Positions 10,255 to 24,200 of a stretch of DNA of 64,000 nt are shown here, one piece after another. The notes beneath the pieces are model-generated. The model was given only the letters and a program-made list of their open reading frames with translations. It did not search any database and had not been told where the DNA came from. Each line of letters begins with the position of its first letter. Positions within the stretch are counted from its first letter, which is position 1. Origin of the DNA: Ophthalmolycus amberensis (taxonomy: Eukaryota > Chordata > Actinopteri > Perciformes > Zoarcidae). Position numbers and translations under genes: made by a program. The stretch covers positions 33,733-97,732 of the forward strand of contig JAFEUB010000797.1 of NCBI GenBank assembly GCA_024529925.1, in the 5' to 3' direction.

Positions 10255-13200
10255 AGATGAACCTCAAACGGAAGTTTCATTTGTGCAGATCACTAATGAA
10301 GCAATGAAGCTTTCACCAAAAAACGTCTGACATGAGGATATCAACTTTTATTCTTGGCTTCAGTAACAGTATCTGCAGGATATATGTTTGACAAAGTGGA
10401 AATAGAAGAAGGTTACTACACTAATTATTACTGTAGAAGTAAAATTGTATTGCTAAGTGGTAAGAAACTGCCTTATAACTACTTGTTTTTATAGAGAGCC
10501 ACATGCAATAAAAACCAAACATCCGAGTGTAACAAAAAGCACAAAAAGGTTTGGACAGATGTCCAGTTCAGCTTCAGGTGAGAGCTGCATTGAATCTTAA
10601 TAAAATATGCAGACTTTGACAGGAGAAAACCTGTAAGGCTGGCATGACTTTGTAAACAGTGCAGTTATCACAGACTGAAAATGATCACCAGTTCATCATC
10701 AGGTGCTCTTTAAAGCTGGTATGAATGTGTACCTGGTGATGAAAAATTAAAAAATCTGAAATGTAGCAAGTAATGGAGCAAGTATGTTAAACTGGGCGTG
10801 TAGTGCCTCCTCCCCTGCTCCCTACACTCTTTAAAACATGCCAAGAAAAACAAACAGGGAGAACAAGACAGAGTGAATGCCACTGCCAGCACTGCAGTAT
10901 TCTGCTATAACAACATGCAGGAAAAAAATCATCAGCATTGCAATTCTAATAGTTGTTTTTTACTGGATTCACAGGAATTAAATTACCAAAAATGTCAGGT
11001 ACCATGAGGAGAATAATAACTCCTGGAAAGGTTAAATGTAAAAGCCTTTGTTGAAAAATATCATTATAGATCATTTATAATATATTGTTTCGAATTGTAG
11101 CAGTCAGAAGTCTGGAAGTCTGATTAAGCTTGTGGGTACACCTTTTTAGTTTAACATTACAAAGATTTCGCCATTTCAATGGACATTGAAACAGCTATTT
11201 CTATCAAATATCAGTAATTGACTCGGTATTGGAGTAAGAAGAAAATCTCCATCTCCAGTGACTATCACTGATCTGTGACCCTCTATCAGGTCATGACTAA
11301 GACTTACAAAAACATACAGGAAAACACAATATGACAGGAAAAGGGCCAATTTGTCAAGAGAGGGATGTCCAGGTTATACAAATGTAACTAAGATATTCAC
11401 TGAAACCATGTTAAAAAACACAACCACAATTTGATGATAATAATCTGCCTCTTTCCCTTGGATAGCACTGATTAAAGATGTAAGGTGTGAGACAGAGCCA
11501 GAGTTGGCAACTGAGACAGTGAAGGCCAGAGAGAAACTGAAAGCATGACTAAGAGTCAGAGAAAGCGTAGCTTAAATGACAGTAAGCGAGCACTTTCTGT
11601 TTCGAAGATTTTCACACAGATTTTATAAGCCCTGCTTATCACCAGGGAGCGAAACACAGAGGATAAAATGTGTGCGCACAGATATAAAAATGCTACAGAA
11701 ATCCTTTATCTCTGTACCCCCAATTCCCATTACGTTATTAAAGTGCTACTGGACTGCATTGCATTGTAACTTGAGATAGGGATTGCCATAAGAAAACCTA
11801 AACTTGGGGGGTCCCATGTCACAGTGTAAGATAAAATCAGTTCATGATAAATCTCAAAATGTTAACATTTCTGAAGTTCACTGAATGTAGCATAAATCAC
11901 TTGGGTCAGCAATGTGATAATGAAATGCAGAATGTGTGGTGTGTTAAACAAAAACAAAAATCCAACTGGCAGACCTTGGTTCGAAAGATAAGCTCCAGTA
12001 TGGGCCTGTGTGACATTCAAACACACTATTTCCGGTAGAAGTTTGAGCAGGAAAATGAAAACCACTACAGCATCGGTAGCCTCGCGAAATCCCGTTCATG
12101 AATCATCAACCCCACCAGTCTCAGTGGTATACGCCCTCCAAGAATAGGACTCAATTTAGAGCTGCACCAGTGGTAGCAATACTGGTTCGAGAGACTCGCC
12201 ATGTTGAATCACTGAACTTCCCTCAAACCTGAACGGTGGGCCACGAATGAAATACACTAAGTGTGTCCTAATTCAAAGACTGGATCTTTTTTATGGACAT
12301 GGCCCATGATGGTGAGACATAGTTCCATGATACCTGAGTTTTTATAAGTTCTGAACCTTTACCTTTAATTCGATGGATGACAAATGGCAACTAGTATTCG
12401 GGGTTAATGATTTCCATCCCTGGGGTTAAAAAGAAGAATAAACATGGGATTTGAGCTGGGTCTCCATCATTTACCCATCGGGTTGCTTGTTCTTACATTA
12501 CTTTGAATGTAACATACAACAAATGTAAAAACTCTTAATAGTTAATAACCTTCAAACTGACCACAGTACAGCCTTTTGGTAGTCTTGCACCTTTATCAGA
12601 GCCAAAAAGAAAACAAAGCAGCATTCAATTCAATGGTTGATTTAATGTATTTCAGCACAAGAAGTGATCATTTTAAGCTAAATTATGAGGTTGTTGTGAG
12701 CTCCCCTTGTGCCAGCAAGAAAACGGAATTACTTGGGAAAACTTAGAGATTAAGGTCTTCTTGTTAAATCTGAATGGACTAATAATTGCAAGGAGACATC
12801 CATTGGAGATGTAAAAAGGATTTCTCTCATGCAGACCTATTCTCTGGTTGGACGCTGGATGAATAAGAACAGTAATGGATGGCTCAGCTTAGTTGTTTTT
12901 TTCCCCTTCCTTTTTTGTTATTTTTTGCTTTCTCCTTATGTTGAGAAGATGTCTCTTGTATAAGCCCCTGGCTTCTCCTATCACATTTCTTTCCTTCATT
13001 ATGTGGATTTTATGAAGTCTTGTGTGTGCAATTAAAAAAATAAAAGTCTGGAGTGGATTATGTGCTGCATGTAGGATCCAAGTCTAAATAGATAAGTCTG
13101 AGGTGAGAATGCTGATGTGCAGTTTGGCAGAAACTCTTCTTATGCACCCCTAACTCAAATCTAAATGTGATCCTATATCTGTAGCTGCTCAAGAAGAGCT

Positions 13201-13530
13201 GTCCAGTAGCCAACAAAACAACACTTTTCCAGGTGAGAGTGCGAGCACATTGGCTCCGACAACATGCTTTGATGACAGTGGTATCACCCTTGAACACACC
13301 TCTGCTACCCCACCATTGACACACACAACACACACACACAGCGGGATAGTTGACATTGCTTCGATCGATGTAGCCGACTACTGCTGGCGTCAGTAACAAC
13401 AGTGTTATATAACACACTCCCACAGTGAAGAGCTTCCTATGGCGTTCCAGTCAATATGGGTTAATGGTGTAACGGACTGCTTCTACCTTTCCTTTCTCAC
13501 TGTCGCTCTGTCACTCTCTTTATCTCTCCA

Positions 13531-13532
13531 GC

Positions 13533-13564
<32 letters not shown>

Positions 13565-13600
13565 AACACACACACACACACACACACAAACACACAAACT
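13531..13600. repeat. (CA)n microsatellite, interrupted
   Basis: Two CA blocks (13531-13557 and 13564-13588) with AAACACACAAC interruptions. Confidence 0.95.
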
Positions 13601-15605
13601 CAAATATGTAGCAGCACCTGACAAATCCACCAGTAGTCCTTCCTTAATGATTTGCTGTGTTTCCTCTAAGACGCTTCCCTGCTGAATCTATTGGCTTTGA
13701 CTAAACCTGCCAACCTATTGTTCTCAATGAAGGGCACACATATACTGATAGGAGCAGGGTATAACAGGTCGATAGTCAGCTAAAATAAGCTCTGCATTGG
13801 TAACATAGAAATGCAGTAAATGTCAGTCGTAATCATAATCATTGATATCCTGCTGAGAATATAACAACACTTTTCAGAAAGGTAGAAAGTGTCATTTTGT
13901 GTGTTTCATGTATAATTTGTCTCAGTTGGTGGCAGCATCATTTCCACTTCGATGAATAGATATTGTATGGTTGTATTTCATAAAAACCTGCACACACTAA
14001 ACACCTGAAATGATGTGTTTCCATCTACATGTAATGTGTGCAAGCGTGCTCTAAAGACATCCTATTATATACATCAGAGCAATGTTCTTCATATTACCAA
14101 TCCCATCCATTTCCGTCATCTAAACCATTTCAACTTCAAACAGCTAATATTCTACATGTGTATATATAACCCATTTCATCAGTATACATGCAACCCATTT
14201 CTTCAACAAGCTAATCAAAAGGAAATCCAAATCAATTTATTTGCCTTTGGCATGACTGAGACTTGTTTACCCTCCTGACTTTCACTCAAATGAATTGAGT
14301 CAGTGTTGATGCAGCCAAATCTACAAGCTCAATAATTCTCTGACCTAATGAAAACAGTTATTATTGTAAATCTATAAATGCTAAACATAGAACACAGGCG
14401 TTTCCCTACATCAGAAGCTACAGCGTGTCCAGAAACAGAAATGTAGCTCATCATTACATGGTGATTAAACGATCCAGACAGATTCAAAAGTATAATGATA
14501 AGTGTGATGTGTGAAGTTTAGGAAACATTGAGTGGAAAAGACGTCTTATGCAAGTCAAAACTGCTGTTATCCACTGGTGCTTTTCAGCAGATGGTAAAAG
14601 CATGTTTTAGATATAAAAAATGCATTTGTCTTCATGGATACACAACAGCAGCTTGAGCACATTGGCTGATGATCTCTGAACCTTTATAACTGAGCCTCCT
14701 GCAGTTTTGGGTTGATCGTTCTATATTTAGCAAGCTGGCCAACTGGATTTCACTTTGGTACCCAACAGGCCGGTCATTCCAACACGGAAATCACAACTGG
14801 AAATATGATATATTTAGCTCACACTTAAATGGATGTTGCTTTCTTTCGGTGGGCCTTTCTTAGGTGGCTGGAATATGTTTTGCTGCTGCCCCCGTCCACA
14901 GCAGTGCTTTGCTTTGCTCCAGTGCTGGTAACCCAGTCTGATTCTCCAAACCAGGGGCGCACCACCACCTTATACTGTGGGCACCCATACTATCCCTTTG
15001 AAGGGGAACTCAAAACAGAAAGCTTTTTTTTGCTGGCGTGTTTGGTAAAGAGCAATCTGAACAGGAAGTCCTGTCACGCACACAGTGCTTTCGATATTTT
15101 TTTAACTTATTAATGTTATCTGTAATGATTGATCAAGCCCCCTCAGTTTCTCTTTGAGCTTTTATTGCTACCTGAAACTACCTGAAACCTTCTATGTGAC
15201 AATCACCCTCCAAATACTTTTTAGTCAGTCTACCGAAATGCCCTAAGTACATATTCAAATGGTATCACAACTTCATCTACAGTAGTGAAATGTTCTGCAA
15301 TTGGATGTTTGCAGCCCTCTGAGATTTAGCAAGGAAAAACTGTGAAATAAAGGCACCACTAAGAAAACTATCTGACCAGAGGCATTGGAAAAAACTCAAG
15401 ATGAATACATCTTTCTTAAGTGTAACATCATGTCTAAGGACCCAAAATCCCCAAGCAGGAGGCTGCGATCTTTTTGCATCTCTTCCAATGGTTGGTGGCT
15501 AGAAGGGGCTCTGGCCACAGTCTGTGCAAAGCCTTGCATCAAGTCAGCAAGATTTGGAAGCTCCTAGAAGTGTTCCTAATGGATTCCACACCAGTCTACA
15601 CAGCG

Positions 15606-15635
15606 GAGAGAGAGAGAGAGAGAGGAAGAGAGAGA

Positions 15636-15680
<45 letters not shown>
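15606..15680. repeat. (GA)n microsatellite, interrupted
   Basis: About 75 bp of GA with a few GAA/GGA interruptions; gives Arg-Glu repeats in three frames. Confidence 0.95.
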
Positions 15681-15901
15681 CGAATAGAAAGAGACACGGT
15701 GGAAATGCCAACACCAGAGGGGAGGAACTTCCTGCAATTTTACAGATATACACACATTCAGGCTTGGGCACTCACACATTACATGTTGTAATGCATTGTA
15801 AAAGTGACACCCCATCATAACCTATACATGGTGGTGACATGGTTGAGTATTACCATAACAACAAGAAATGAGAAAAAACAAACATAACTGTGACCTGTAT
15901 C

Positions 15902-15916
15902 ACACGCACGCACACG

Positions 15917-15966
<50 letters not shown>
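15902..15966. repeat. (CA)n microsatellite
   Basis: CACG-containing start followed by about 23 pure CA units. Confidence 0.95.
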
Positions 15967-15968
<2 letters not shown>

Positions 15969-15969
15969 C

Positions 15970-17734
15970 CTGCCTCTCTCTTTCTTCCCTCTCATGTATT
16001 CACATCTTCTTATCTTTATTCTCCCTCTCATGCTTTTGTAGAGTGATCCCTTTGTAATCATGTGTGCGCATATGTTCGCGCTTGAGTCTGTATGTGTGTG
16101 TGTGTGTGCCTGTGTTTAATGTGCAAAGTCCCTTTTAAGGCTTTCCAAGTCGTGTTTTTCAAAGAAGTCCTTCTCAACAAGAGAGGAAACTCTGCAACTA
16201 GCCGACTGAGAAACGTACACTCAGCCTCTTTCTCTCATCGTGCATGTGTGTGTTTGGGGAGAGTGGGTGTGTGAGGTTGAGACTTTGATGATGTTTCAAT
16301 TTAGTCTTACAGTTAAAGGTGGTGCTGGAGTCAATAATCTCTCTCTCACTCTCTCTCTCACACACACACACACACACAACTGCTGTCGTGCGTTTTGTAC
16401 ATAATTATCAACTGTTTATTAATAATTAAGTTCTCCTGTATTCTTATTCAATAAAACATATTGGAAATAATTGGTTTTATGGTCATTTGTATACAAATGT
16501 ACCCATTGAAAATACATTAGCTAATACAATGAGATGTGCCAGCTTGTCATTAAGTACACAATACATATCATAATTTGTATTTATATTGTATCATTAGTCC
16601 GTAGTTATTTTAAACTAAAAGAGACTGACAGATTTTTTTCTTTTCATCTCATGTATCAGAAAATACTGTCAACAATGTTCTCCATGCTTTTAGAAATAAA
16701 TTGTTGTACAAACCAATGATATATGAACAAACTCACAACATTTTCAGAATATAGATATGGATGAACGGGAAGTCTGATGTATGTAAGTGCTACTAAAGTG
16801 AAGATTTCTTTTGAGTATTAGAAAACAATTGTGTTTAAATATATAATGGAGCCATTATCTAATGAATGCTAGCTTTTGGTGAATTTAGGAGAAATCTACA
16901 CATGCAAATACACAAAGTAGTAAAATAAACATCTAAATCTGTAATTTGGATATTTTCTTTGCACTGTAGTTTGGTAGATGACATTTTGTAGAAATGTGAA
17001 TTTTGTAGTCCAAAATTTAGAATTGAAATCAGTGCATGAAAAATAGCCTCGTCCTGCTTGAACCTAAACATTTACATTCTATATAACGTCAGTAAAAAGC
17101 ACCACAGCTGCTGTGATACAAGTTTCTCAACTTAATTGATTCCCATGTAAAACATCTGAAAGAATTTTGAGACATTACTTCATTTTCTTTCTGAAAAGGA
17201 GCTTAATTATTCAATGTACTGACTTGCGCCCGTTTTATACAGTTTTTCCTTCTTTTCTTTTTTTCAGTTCGGTCACTACTGTGAACAAGAAAGTGAGGCC
17301 TTGTTTCCAGCGGGTTTCTTATAGCAGCACTTAACAAATGCTCCGAGGAAGTGCTGGTAGTGCTTCTAGTTGCTTAGCGACAATTGCAAACTCATTTCAG
17401 GCCAGGCAATCTTTCACTAAAGCTCTAAATATTTATAACTTTTAGCATTTGGCACCATGAGTGCTAAACACACGTAAAGCTTCCAGCTCCAGCAGGACTG
17501 TAAACCGAAGAATCCTTTACATAAAACATTATTTGTGGAGAGCGGGTCCTAGTGGACAACCCAGTGCTTAATCTTGTTTCCAACTAAAAACGACCGATGC
17601 TGATGAAGCTGCTCAGAGTTTACTCACCAAGTGATCCCTGAGCACAGAGGCAAATATTATAGATTATTATATAATTTTTTTGCAGGGGAAACAGGCATAG
17701 ATGATGGTTTCAGGAGATGGGAGAATCTCTCTCG

Positions 17735-17769
<35 letters not shown>

Positions 17770-18300
17770 CAGTTCTCTCTCCCCTCAGCTTCAGGGGAAA
17801 TTAATTGATGATTATCTCGTGTTTGCAGAGCTGGTCTGCAAACTTGCTTTTTTATCAGCAAGGCCTCACTTTCCACCACTTATAGCTTCATTTGACCCAA
17901 CCTCCCTCTCTCTTTCTTTCTCTCCATCCATCCCTCTCTCAGGCGACTCTTATCAGTTAGCTATGTGTTCAGATGTATAGTTCAATTTGGCTTCCTTTAA
18001 TAAAAGGTATAGAACAGAGAAAATATTTGTTAACTGGTTATGTTAACAGCAGGGGGCTTACAGACTAAAGAAGACAGGGCCCAATATAATATGTGTTCGT
18101 GTGAGTATGTTTAAATGAACAGAGGCAGATGAAAGGGGGGGGGAGAAGAAAAAATGTGTAGGAGTAAAACAGAGCGAAGAGGGAAATAATATGTTGGGAT
18201 TGTGTAATTATGAATGAATAATAATATTTTCTTCATTGAAAAACTGTCATTTGGCTAAATCAGCTCACAGAGTTCAGTTATGTGATTTCTTCTGTTTTTA
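15970..18300. other. Non-coding stretch, simple repeats only
   Basis: Contains short GT, CT and CA tracts (16092-16108, 16340-16378) and A+T-rich unique-looking DNA, notably 16400-17250. No coding or RNA signal that I can support. Confidence 0.5.
17728..17770. repeat. (CT)n microsatellite, interrupted by G
   Basis: CTCTCTCG units, then pure CT. Confidence 0.9.
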
Positions 18301-18325
18301 TTCTTTTTTTCTTTAATTCCACAGG

Positions 18326-18985
18326 GACATTTGACTGCATGCATGAAGCCATGACGACATCAGGGACAGCAGCCGAAACACAAAGACGCAGCCGCTAAAG
18401 ATAAGCGTCACAGCAAAACATCAACAGTAAGCTAGAAAGAGGTTCTGGGATTTGGGTACGGTTTTAGACTCTAGCAAGATCAGAGAAACTGTCTTTAAGG
18501 TCATCATCAAAAACACAAAAAAAAAATGCCAAAAGCAAAGACATGTCATTCACTGTAGTACAGGGAGAACAAAACAGATTTCTTTGAATGTAACTTCAAA
18601 GTTCACAGGCACCGAAGGGAAGTGTCCGTTTAGTGATTTGTAGACCGTAACGATGTCTGACTGAACCCACATGTCTACCTCCTGGACCTGTGGACTGAGC
18701 CCTGGTGGACCTTGGTCCTAGACCATGATGTGTTCACTGTCATCTTGTCAAATCTGCAAGGGAGTTGGGAGGTGGATAAAAATGTACCATGTGAAGAGAC
18801 TTCAGATCTCAAAAGGTTATGAATTCAAGTTCCTGACCCATTAACCAATACCCAAGTATTTTTATGATCATTTCTTAACAGTCTTCACATAAGCCATGAA
18901 TGCAAAATATGTGAAATGTCTCCTGCTTTACATAGCTGAGCAGAGATAGAGGTCAAAGAACAAATAAAAGAGCATAAAGGTCAGT
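18326..18985 (+). other. Candidate 3' terminal exon (weak)
   Basis: A strong-looking splice acceptor (about 25 bp of T-rich tract ending TTTAATTCCACAG at 18325) precedes a short open stretch. In the frame starting at 18328 it reads TFDCMHEAMTTSGTAAETQR and ends at TAA within three more codons. An AATAAA lies at 18962. This is the arrangement of a last exon with 3' UTR, but I do not recognise the peptide and such acceptors occur by chance. It is listed only as a candidate. Confidence 0.18.
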
Positions 18986-19529
18986 ATGCACAGTAAAACT
19001 TTCCCTCCAGTGAACATGAATACTGCTAAAATTATAATCACATCAAATATTCAACTCAGGATCCTCACATCGTAGGTGGCCCCAATGTTTTTCTGGGAAG
19101 GATGAAAAACTTTTGCCTGTTTAACTCTGCAGATTCTAACAAGCTTTCATGATTAGAGCTGAATGTTGGATCTGCTTTGGACTACAGTCACAGAGGTGCT
19201 TCTAACTTTGTTTAAAATCACATGTTTCTGTGTCTTTCTGTGGTCTGAACAACTTAAAGAGGTTAAGCAGTGTTTTAGTTTCACAAGTCAAAAAGTCATA
19301 CTCTGGGTTGGTATTAGTTAACAGGAATATTTGAGTGTGGTTAAAGTTGCAATGTCAGAAGAACTCCCTAAAACGTTTCTGAAATTGTCTGGGAATTTGA
19401 GATGCACAACTGATTCATATTTGATCACTCAACGTATTATATTACGCATGGAATTACCGTTTCAATGCACAATGACTTTGTGTTGGTAAATCGTTTGATA
19501 TGTGAAAAATGATATGGCATGTGATAATA

Positions 19530-19560
19530 CACACAAACACACACACACACACACACACAC
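19530..19560. repeat. (CA)n microsatellite
   Basis: About 15 CA units with one AAAC interruption. Confidence 0.95.
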
Positions 19561-19685
19561 AGAGAGACATGAATCAATGTTTGAAGTCTGGAACATCAAT
19601 GCAAGACGAAGCAACAGACACAAAAAGTCATTAGCAGAAAGACCTGTCAGTTGCACACACACACATTCACAAACCACATACACAT

Positions 19686-19689
<4 letters not shown>

Positions 19690-19718
<29 letters not shown>
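19690..19718. repeat. (CA)n microsatellite
   Basis: About 14 uninterrupted CA units. Confidence 0.95.
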
Positions 19719-19721
<3 letters not shown>

Positions 19722-20089
19722 ACAATTACTTCTGAGGCAACAAACACACTTAAGGGTCCCCACAGATGTGAAACGGAACAATGGAAAGAAAAAAATGAAG
19801 ACAAAGTAGGCCTCCTTGCTGGCACTTCCTGGGAAAAGGTTTAATGGCCGTCAGGTTTCTTTTTAACATACACAAACACACAAATGACACACCTCCAGGA
19901 ATATACACACACACACAGACTCAACAGACAATATGCAGTTTGCAGAGATTGATAAAGATAAAACACACTCACACACATTGACACATATACACACAGGGGA
20001 GTAAGAGTGTATATCTGGTCTCTTGCGTTTGTCTTTGATATTTAGAGTTCATGATTCATAGATGAACTGTTATGCAAGCGTAATGGAAC

Positions 20090-20095
<6 letters not shown>

Positions 20096-20132
<37 letters not shown>
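20096..20132. repeat. (GT)n microsatellite
   Basis: About 18 uninterrupted GT units. Confidence 0.95.
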
Positions 20133-20134
<2 letters not shown>

Positions 20135-21109
20135 CTCTTCAAAAGGTCAGTCTTAGAATTTGTGTCGCTTCCCAACAGGCACGCAGACATGGAGCGATCT
20201 TATACGACGTGCATTACGAACACGCAAGGACACACAGCTAAACAACAAAAAGCCAGGAAGCCAACGCTCTGAACACGGATCTCTCGATGTAGAAATAAAA
20301 ATACAGTACACATGTATACACATGTATATGTTACGGTAGTCCCAAATGATCTAACAGTTATTCTCATATATCAGAAGGAGGCTTAGTTACAAGTGTTTTT
20401 ATTAGTTTTTAATGTTTTGATGTAATTGATTATCATGCTGCAGCGCGCATCTGCTCTGCGCTCTCTGTCGGGTTGAGCTCCTCTAACTACACACACACAC
20501 AGACGCAAACACACACACAGACACAAGCACACACACGCACAAAGTGCAAGCAGAAAGGCCGCTGTGGTGAAGTGAACCAGGTGAAGTGAAGAATACTCGA
20601 GTTGACGGCAATATAGGCTTGTTTACTGGATGTGGAAAAAAATAGTTGCGAGTAAAAAGCCAATACTTTATATGTGAACATGTAAACAAAAGTGAAACCT
20701 AATTCAATCCATCCATCCCCGCTATGTTTACCCGAGCACAGCAAGCACGATGCACAATGTAAGCTCTTTGCTTTGCTCCTCTGCCGGCTGAGACAAAGCA
20801 GCCAGACGGAGAGAAAAGACACGAGGAACGACTGATCGTGACGGATGTCTGTGTTCTTCATTCTTTATAAACTTCACTCATAAGGGTTATTAATCTTAAC
20901 AGTTTACATTTGTTTCCAGAAGGATATTATGACTTTATATAGTGACTTTATAGTTGCTCTATAAGCAATATGTATATCTATTTTAAATATGAATTCCAAT
21001 CCTGTTCTGAATGTATTTGTTTTTTAAATTACATATATGTAATTATTTAGTCATGTAGAAAAGCAAAGTATTGATAAGAGTAGCTAGTTGTACTGAAATC
21101 CTAATGATA

Positions 21110-21242
21110 ACTCTCCCTAGCTGAAGGCCACCGTAGTTCTCCAACATGCTTGGAAAGGGAGGCATGAGCTGAGGGGTGTTTAGATGGTTGTAATCTGCAA
21201 CCAAACACTAGATGCCGCTAAATCTTCAACACTTGGCCTTTA
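21110..21242. repeat. Dispersed teleost repeat, partial
   Basis: The words CTGAAGGCCACCGTAGTTCT, AAAGGGAGGCATGAGCTGAG, GGTTGTAATCTGCAACC and CACTAGATGCCGCTAAAT occur in an order known from a common dispersed fish repeat. No protein. Class (MITE or SINE-like) not determined; recognition is from memory of the wording. Confidence 0.45.
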
Positions 21243-21249
21243 ATGTACT

Positions 21250-24200
21250 CATGTATAACTTGCAAGACATCACTACTAACTCAGAAAGTGTCTGTGCATC
21301 ATGGCCAGCACTCAAACATCACTATGCACATTCACACGTTGCCTTACCTTCGTATACAGCTTTGAAGCCCTGCGCACTGACGGCAAAGTCTGTGGTAAAC
21401 CACAAGGCCAATATAGATCCACTGCTGACAAGAGGCGAGGGCAGCATGAATCCTGACAACCTGAAAAACAAAAGAAATGTCTCTGAAACACAGCAAGACA
21501 GTTGACTTTTGAAACAAACAAAAGTATCTGGCAGTAAAATATAATTGTGCTCATTGGAGATGTTGTGGTTAAGACCCACAGCCCTGAAGCCATAGAGATT
21601 CCTACTGGCCTGAGATCAGGTCCCTCCAAGACCTTCTACTTTATGTTATCCTGACTCTGCACCACTCTTAGGTCAGCTATCTTCCTCACTGAAGAAAAGG
21701 AGTGCAGGGAGTGATTTTCATGTCACTCTCTAAAAATTAACTATTTGAATTTGAAGCGCCACTGAACACAAGAGCCACTGTTCATAAAAACCAGCCATGC
21801 TGTTAGCACAGACACTCTGAAATACAGAATGAAAATCCCAAATAAAAACATGCTGCAATTGAATTATTTACACTTTAACAGTGAAACTAATGTGATAGGA
21901 AAAGTTTGGTGTTGTTTGACCCTGATACAGCAAGGTGAGCTCTCGTGATTACGCCGGAGGTTGAGCCGAAACAGCCCCTTGATTTTTAATTGAGAGGTAA
22001 TGGTGAAACGATTAAGGGAGGAGAAAAGGGACGACACAACACAGAGCTGAAATTCAAAAAGATGAATAGTGTATTGAATTACTGTACATAATGGAGCCAG
22101 CATAATGTAGATTAAAGCGTTACAACTAACAAGCGATACAATGGAGAAATTAATATGTGAGATTCATATTATAACTGGAAGTTCTGGCATGGAAAATCAT
22201 CTCCAAGGTGAAGTCAATGTGAGCTAAATAACTGAACTTGCTGCACTTGTATGAGTATAGAAATGCATAAGACAGAGATGCAGCTTAAAGCTACTATAAG
22301 GAACATTCTTTTTGTGTTCATTTCTGCGGTCCCTGTGGACAGAAACGGTAGTGTATTCCGAGCACCAGATTCCTTTTGAAAAATGTTTTTTCTGCAACAG
22401 GATCTGACAAAAAGCAAAAACTTTGCAAAAAGACTAAAATGCAACCCAAACCCAATACGCTAGCCAGTGGAGCACACTCTCACACACTAAAAGGCACAAC
22501 AGCTATTGAAACAAAGCACAGAGAAGCTGGGATTACAACACACAGTGTGACTTCCTTTGCTGCTCAGAATGAAGGACTTCAACTATCTTGTGATGTGAAT
22601 TTGATCGTTAAGTTATCATGATTCCAGTATATCTACAGTGTCCAAAGCCCAATGAGGCCTGGGAACAGCTGCATCTCCCCCAGGAAGAGGTGCAGACCAC
22701 GAATGAGGGACTCTGAGGGACTCCTGGGCTACCTTGATTTTCCTGCTGCCACTGCGACCAGTCCAAGAACCAGACAAGCAGTGACAAAAATAGGAATGAA
22801 CAGAAAATAGCATGTATTGACTTTTAATATTTGTTCAGTTGTTTTTATATATGCTATGTATCATTTCACTTTTACATGTAATTACGTCACTGTTTAAGCA
22901 GGGCAGGAAATGAACAAGCATTAAGTGAACCTATTTTACTCTCGAGTGTACGTGGAAGAGCGCGCAAACTGAAGTACAGAGTCAAGTAGCTCTTGATATA
23001 TCCAAATCAGCAGAACAATGAATCGTCCTTGGTTCTCTACACCACAAAAGTATGCATCAGTGAAAGGTGAGTGTGAGTAGACAAACATTAACACGGGTTT
23101 CAAGTGCTGATGTAATCAAGGCATGACAACAATTAATCTTTCTATTTCAGTCATTTTCTACAAATATGTTTTCATCATTTGAAAGGTCTGCTCGGTCAAC
23201 CGAGAGGTGGGCTGGGGAGAAACACAAAAAAGGAGAGAATGAAAGTGAGAAGTGGAAAAGAGGAAAAAATGATTTGGATAAAGCCAAAAGGAAAGAACAA
23301 AACAGTGTGAGCCATTTAACAAAAAAAAGGACAGTGAAAACAGAGCATGGAGAAAAATTAATTTGAATTCTCTGGCCTCAAAGCAAGGACACAAAGGACA
23401 CAAAGGACGGATGGAGGAAGCACATGAAAAGCAACAAACGGAAAGAGAGATGGAGGGAAAAGAAGAGAGATGGAAGGACAGCACGGAAAGGTGAGACACG
23501 AGAATGGAGGAGGAAGAGAAAGGCTTTGCCTCTAATAGGTGTTAATAAGATATTTTCTTAATAACTTAGGCACAGCAGTGGCTGGCACCTCTTTCTTCAA
23601 TTTGTATGAAGTTTGATTACTGAAGTAATTGAAGTGCTGGGATATTTTGGCTCTGAGATGATTTTTTTAGTATTCAGGTCCATGTTGTGCGCTGGATATA
23701 CCAGTAGAGGGTAGGGCATGCTAATAGTTTTAAAATGTCTGTGAGTAAACTTAAGAAACACCCCGTGCAACCTTTAATAACTATGATCCATTAATCTACA
23801 AAACTGTATTTTAGTTTTAAGATGATTTTTCAAGTTGTATTAATTAATAACGGTTTTCACTTGTGTGGTTGTGTGATATTGTGTGATATTTGCAAATCAT
23901 CCAGCCATAGCCTCATCCATCCCTTTTTATTATATATTATATCCACGATATATTTTTCAGGATTCTATGGATTGCATGTGATTGGCATTTCTTTCTTTGG
24001 CAGAGAGACACTGTGTGCTGCATTTTGAGAGTACCTTCTATTTTTCTCCACCAGACAGAGCATCGCCTCACAGGCTATAATAAATCACCTTGGTGGCCCA
24101 CAGGCGACAGCGGTTGCATGCTCACATGAATATTTCACCATTCAACAAATAACATGTAAACCAAGTGACGTGGCTATAAGTAATTATTGTGATCATGCTT

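Larger units (their letters stand above)
8230..15600. other. Non-coding stretch, simple repeats only
   Basis: No coding exon recognised. It contains GT/CA tracts (listed separately) and a long pyrimidine-rich block at about 9270-9900, which produces the long Ser/Leu/Phe-rich open frames seen there. Those frames overlap on both strands and match no family. Confidence 0.55.
18990..21095. other. Non-coding stretch with CA/GT repeats
   Basis: CA and GT tracts at 19530-19560, 19690-19718 and 20096-20132, smaller CA patches at 19865-19990 and 20490-20540. No gene recognised. Confidence 0.55.

Noticed and set aside
19462..19735. Cys-Val and Thr-His rich frames
   Set aside because: Direct translations of (GT)n/(CA)n repeats.
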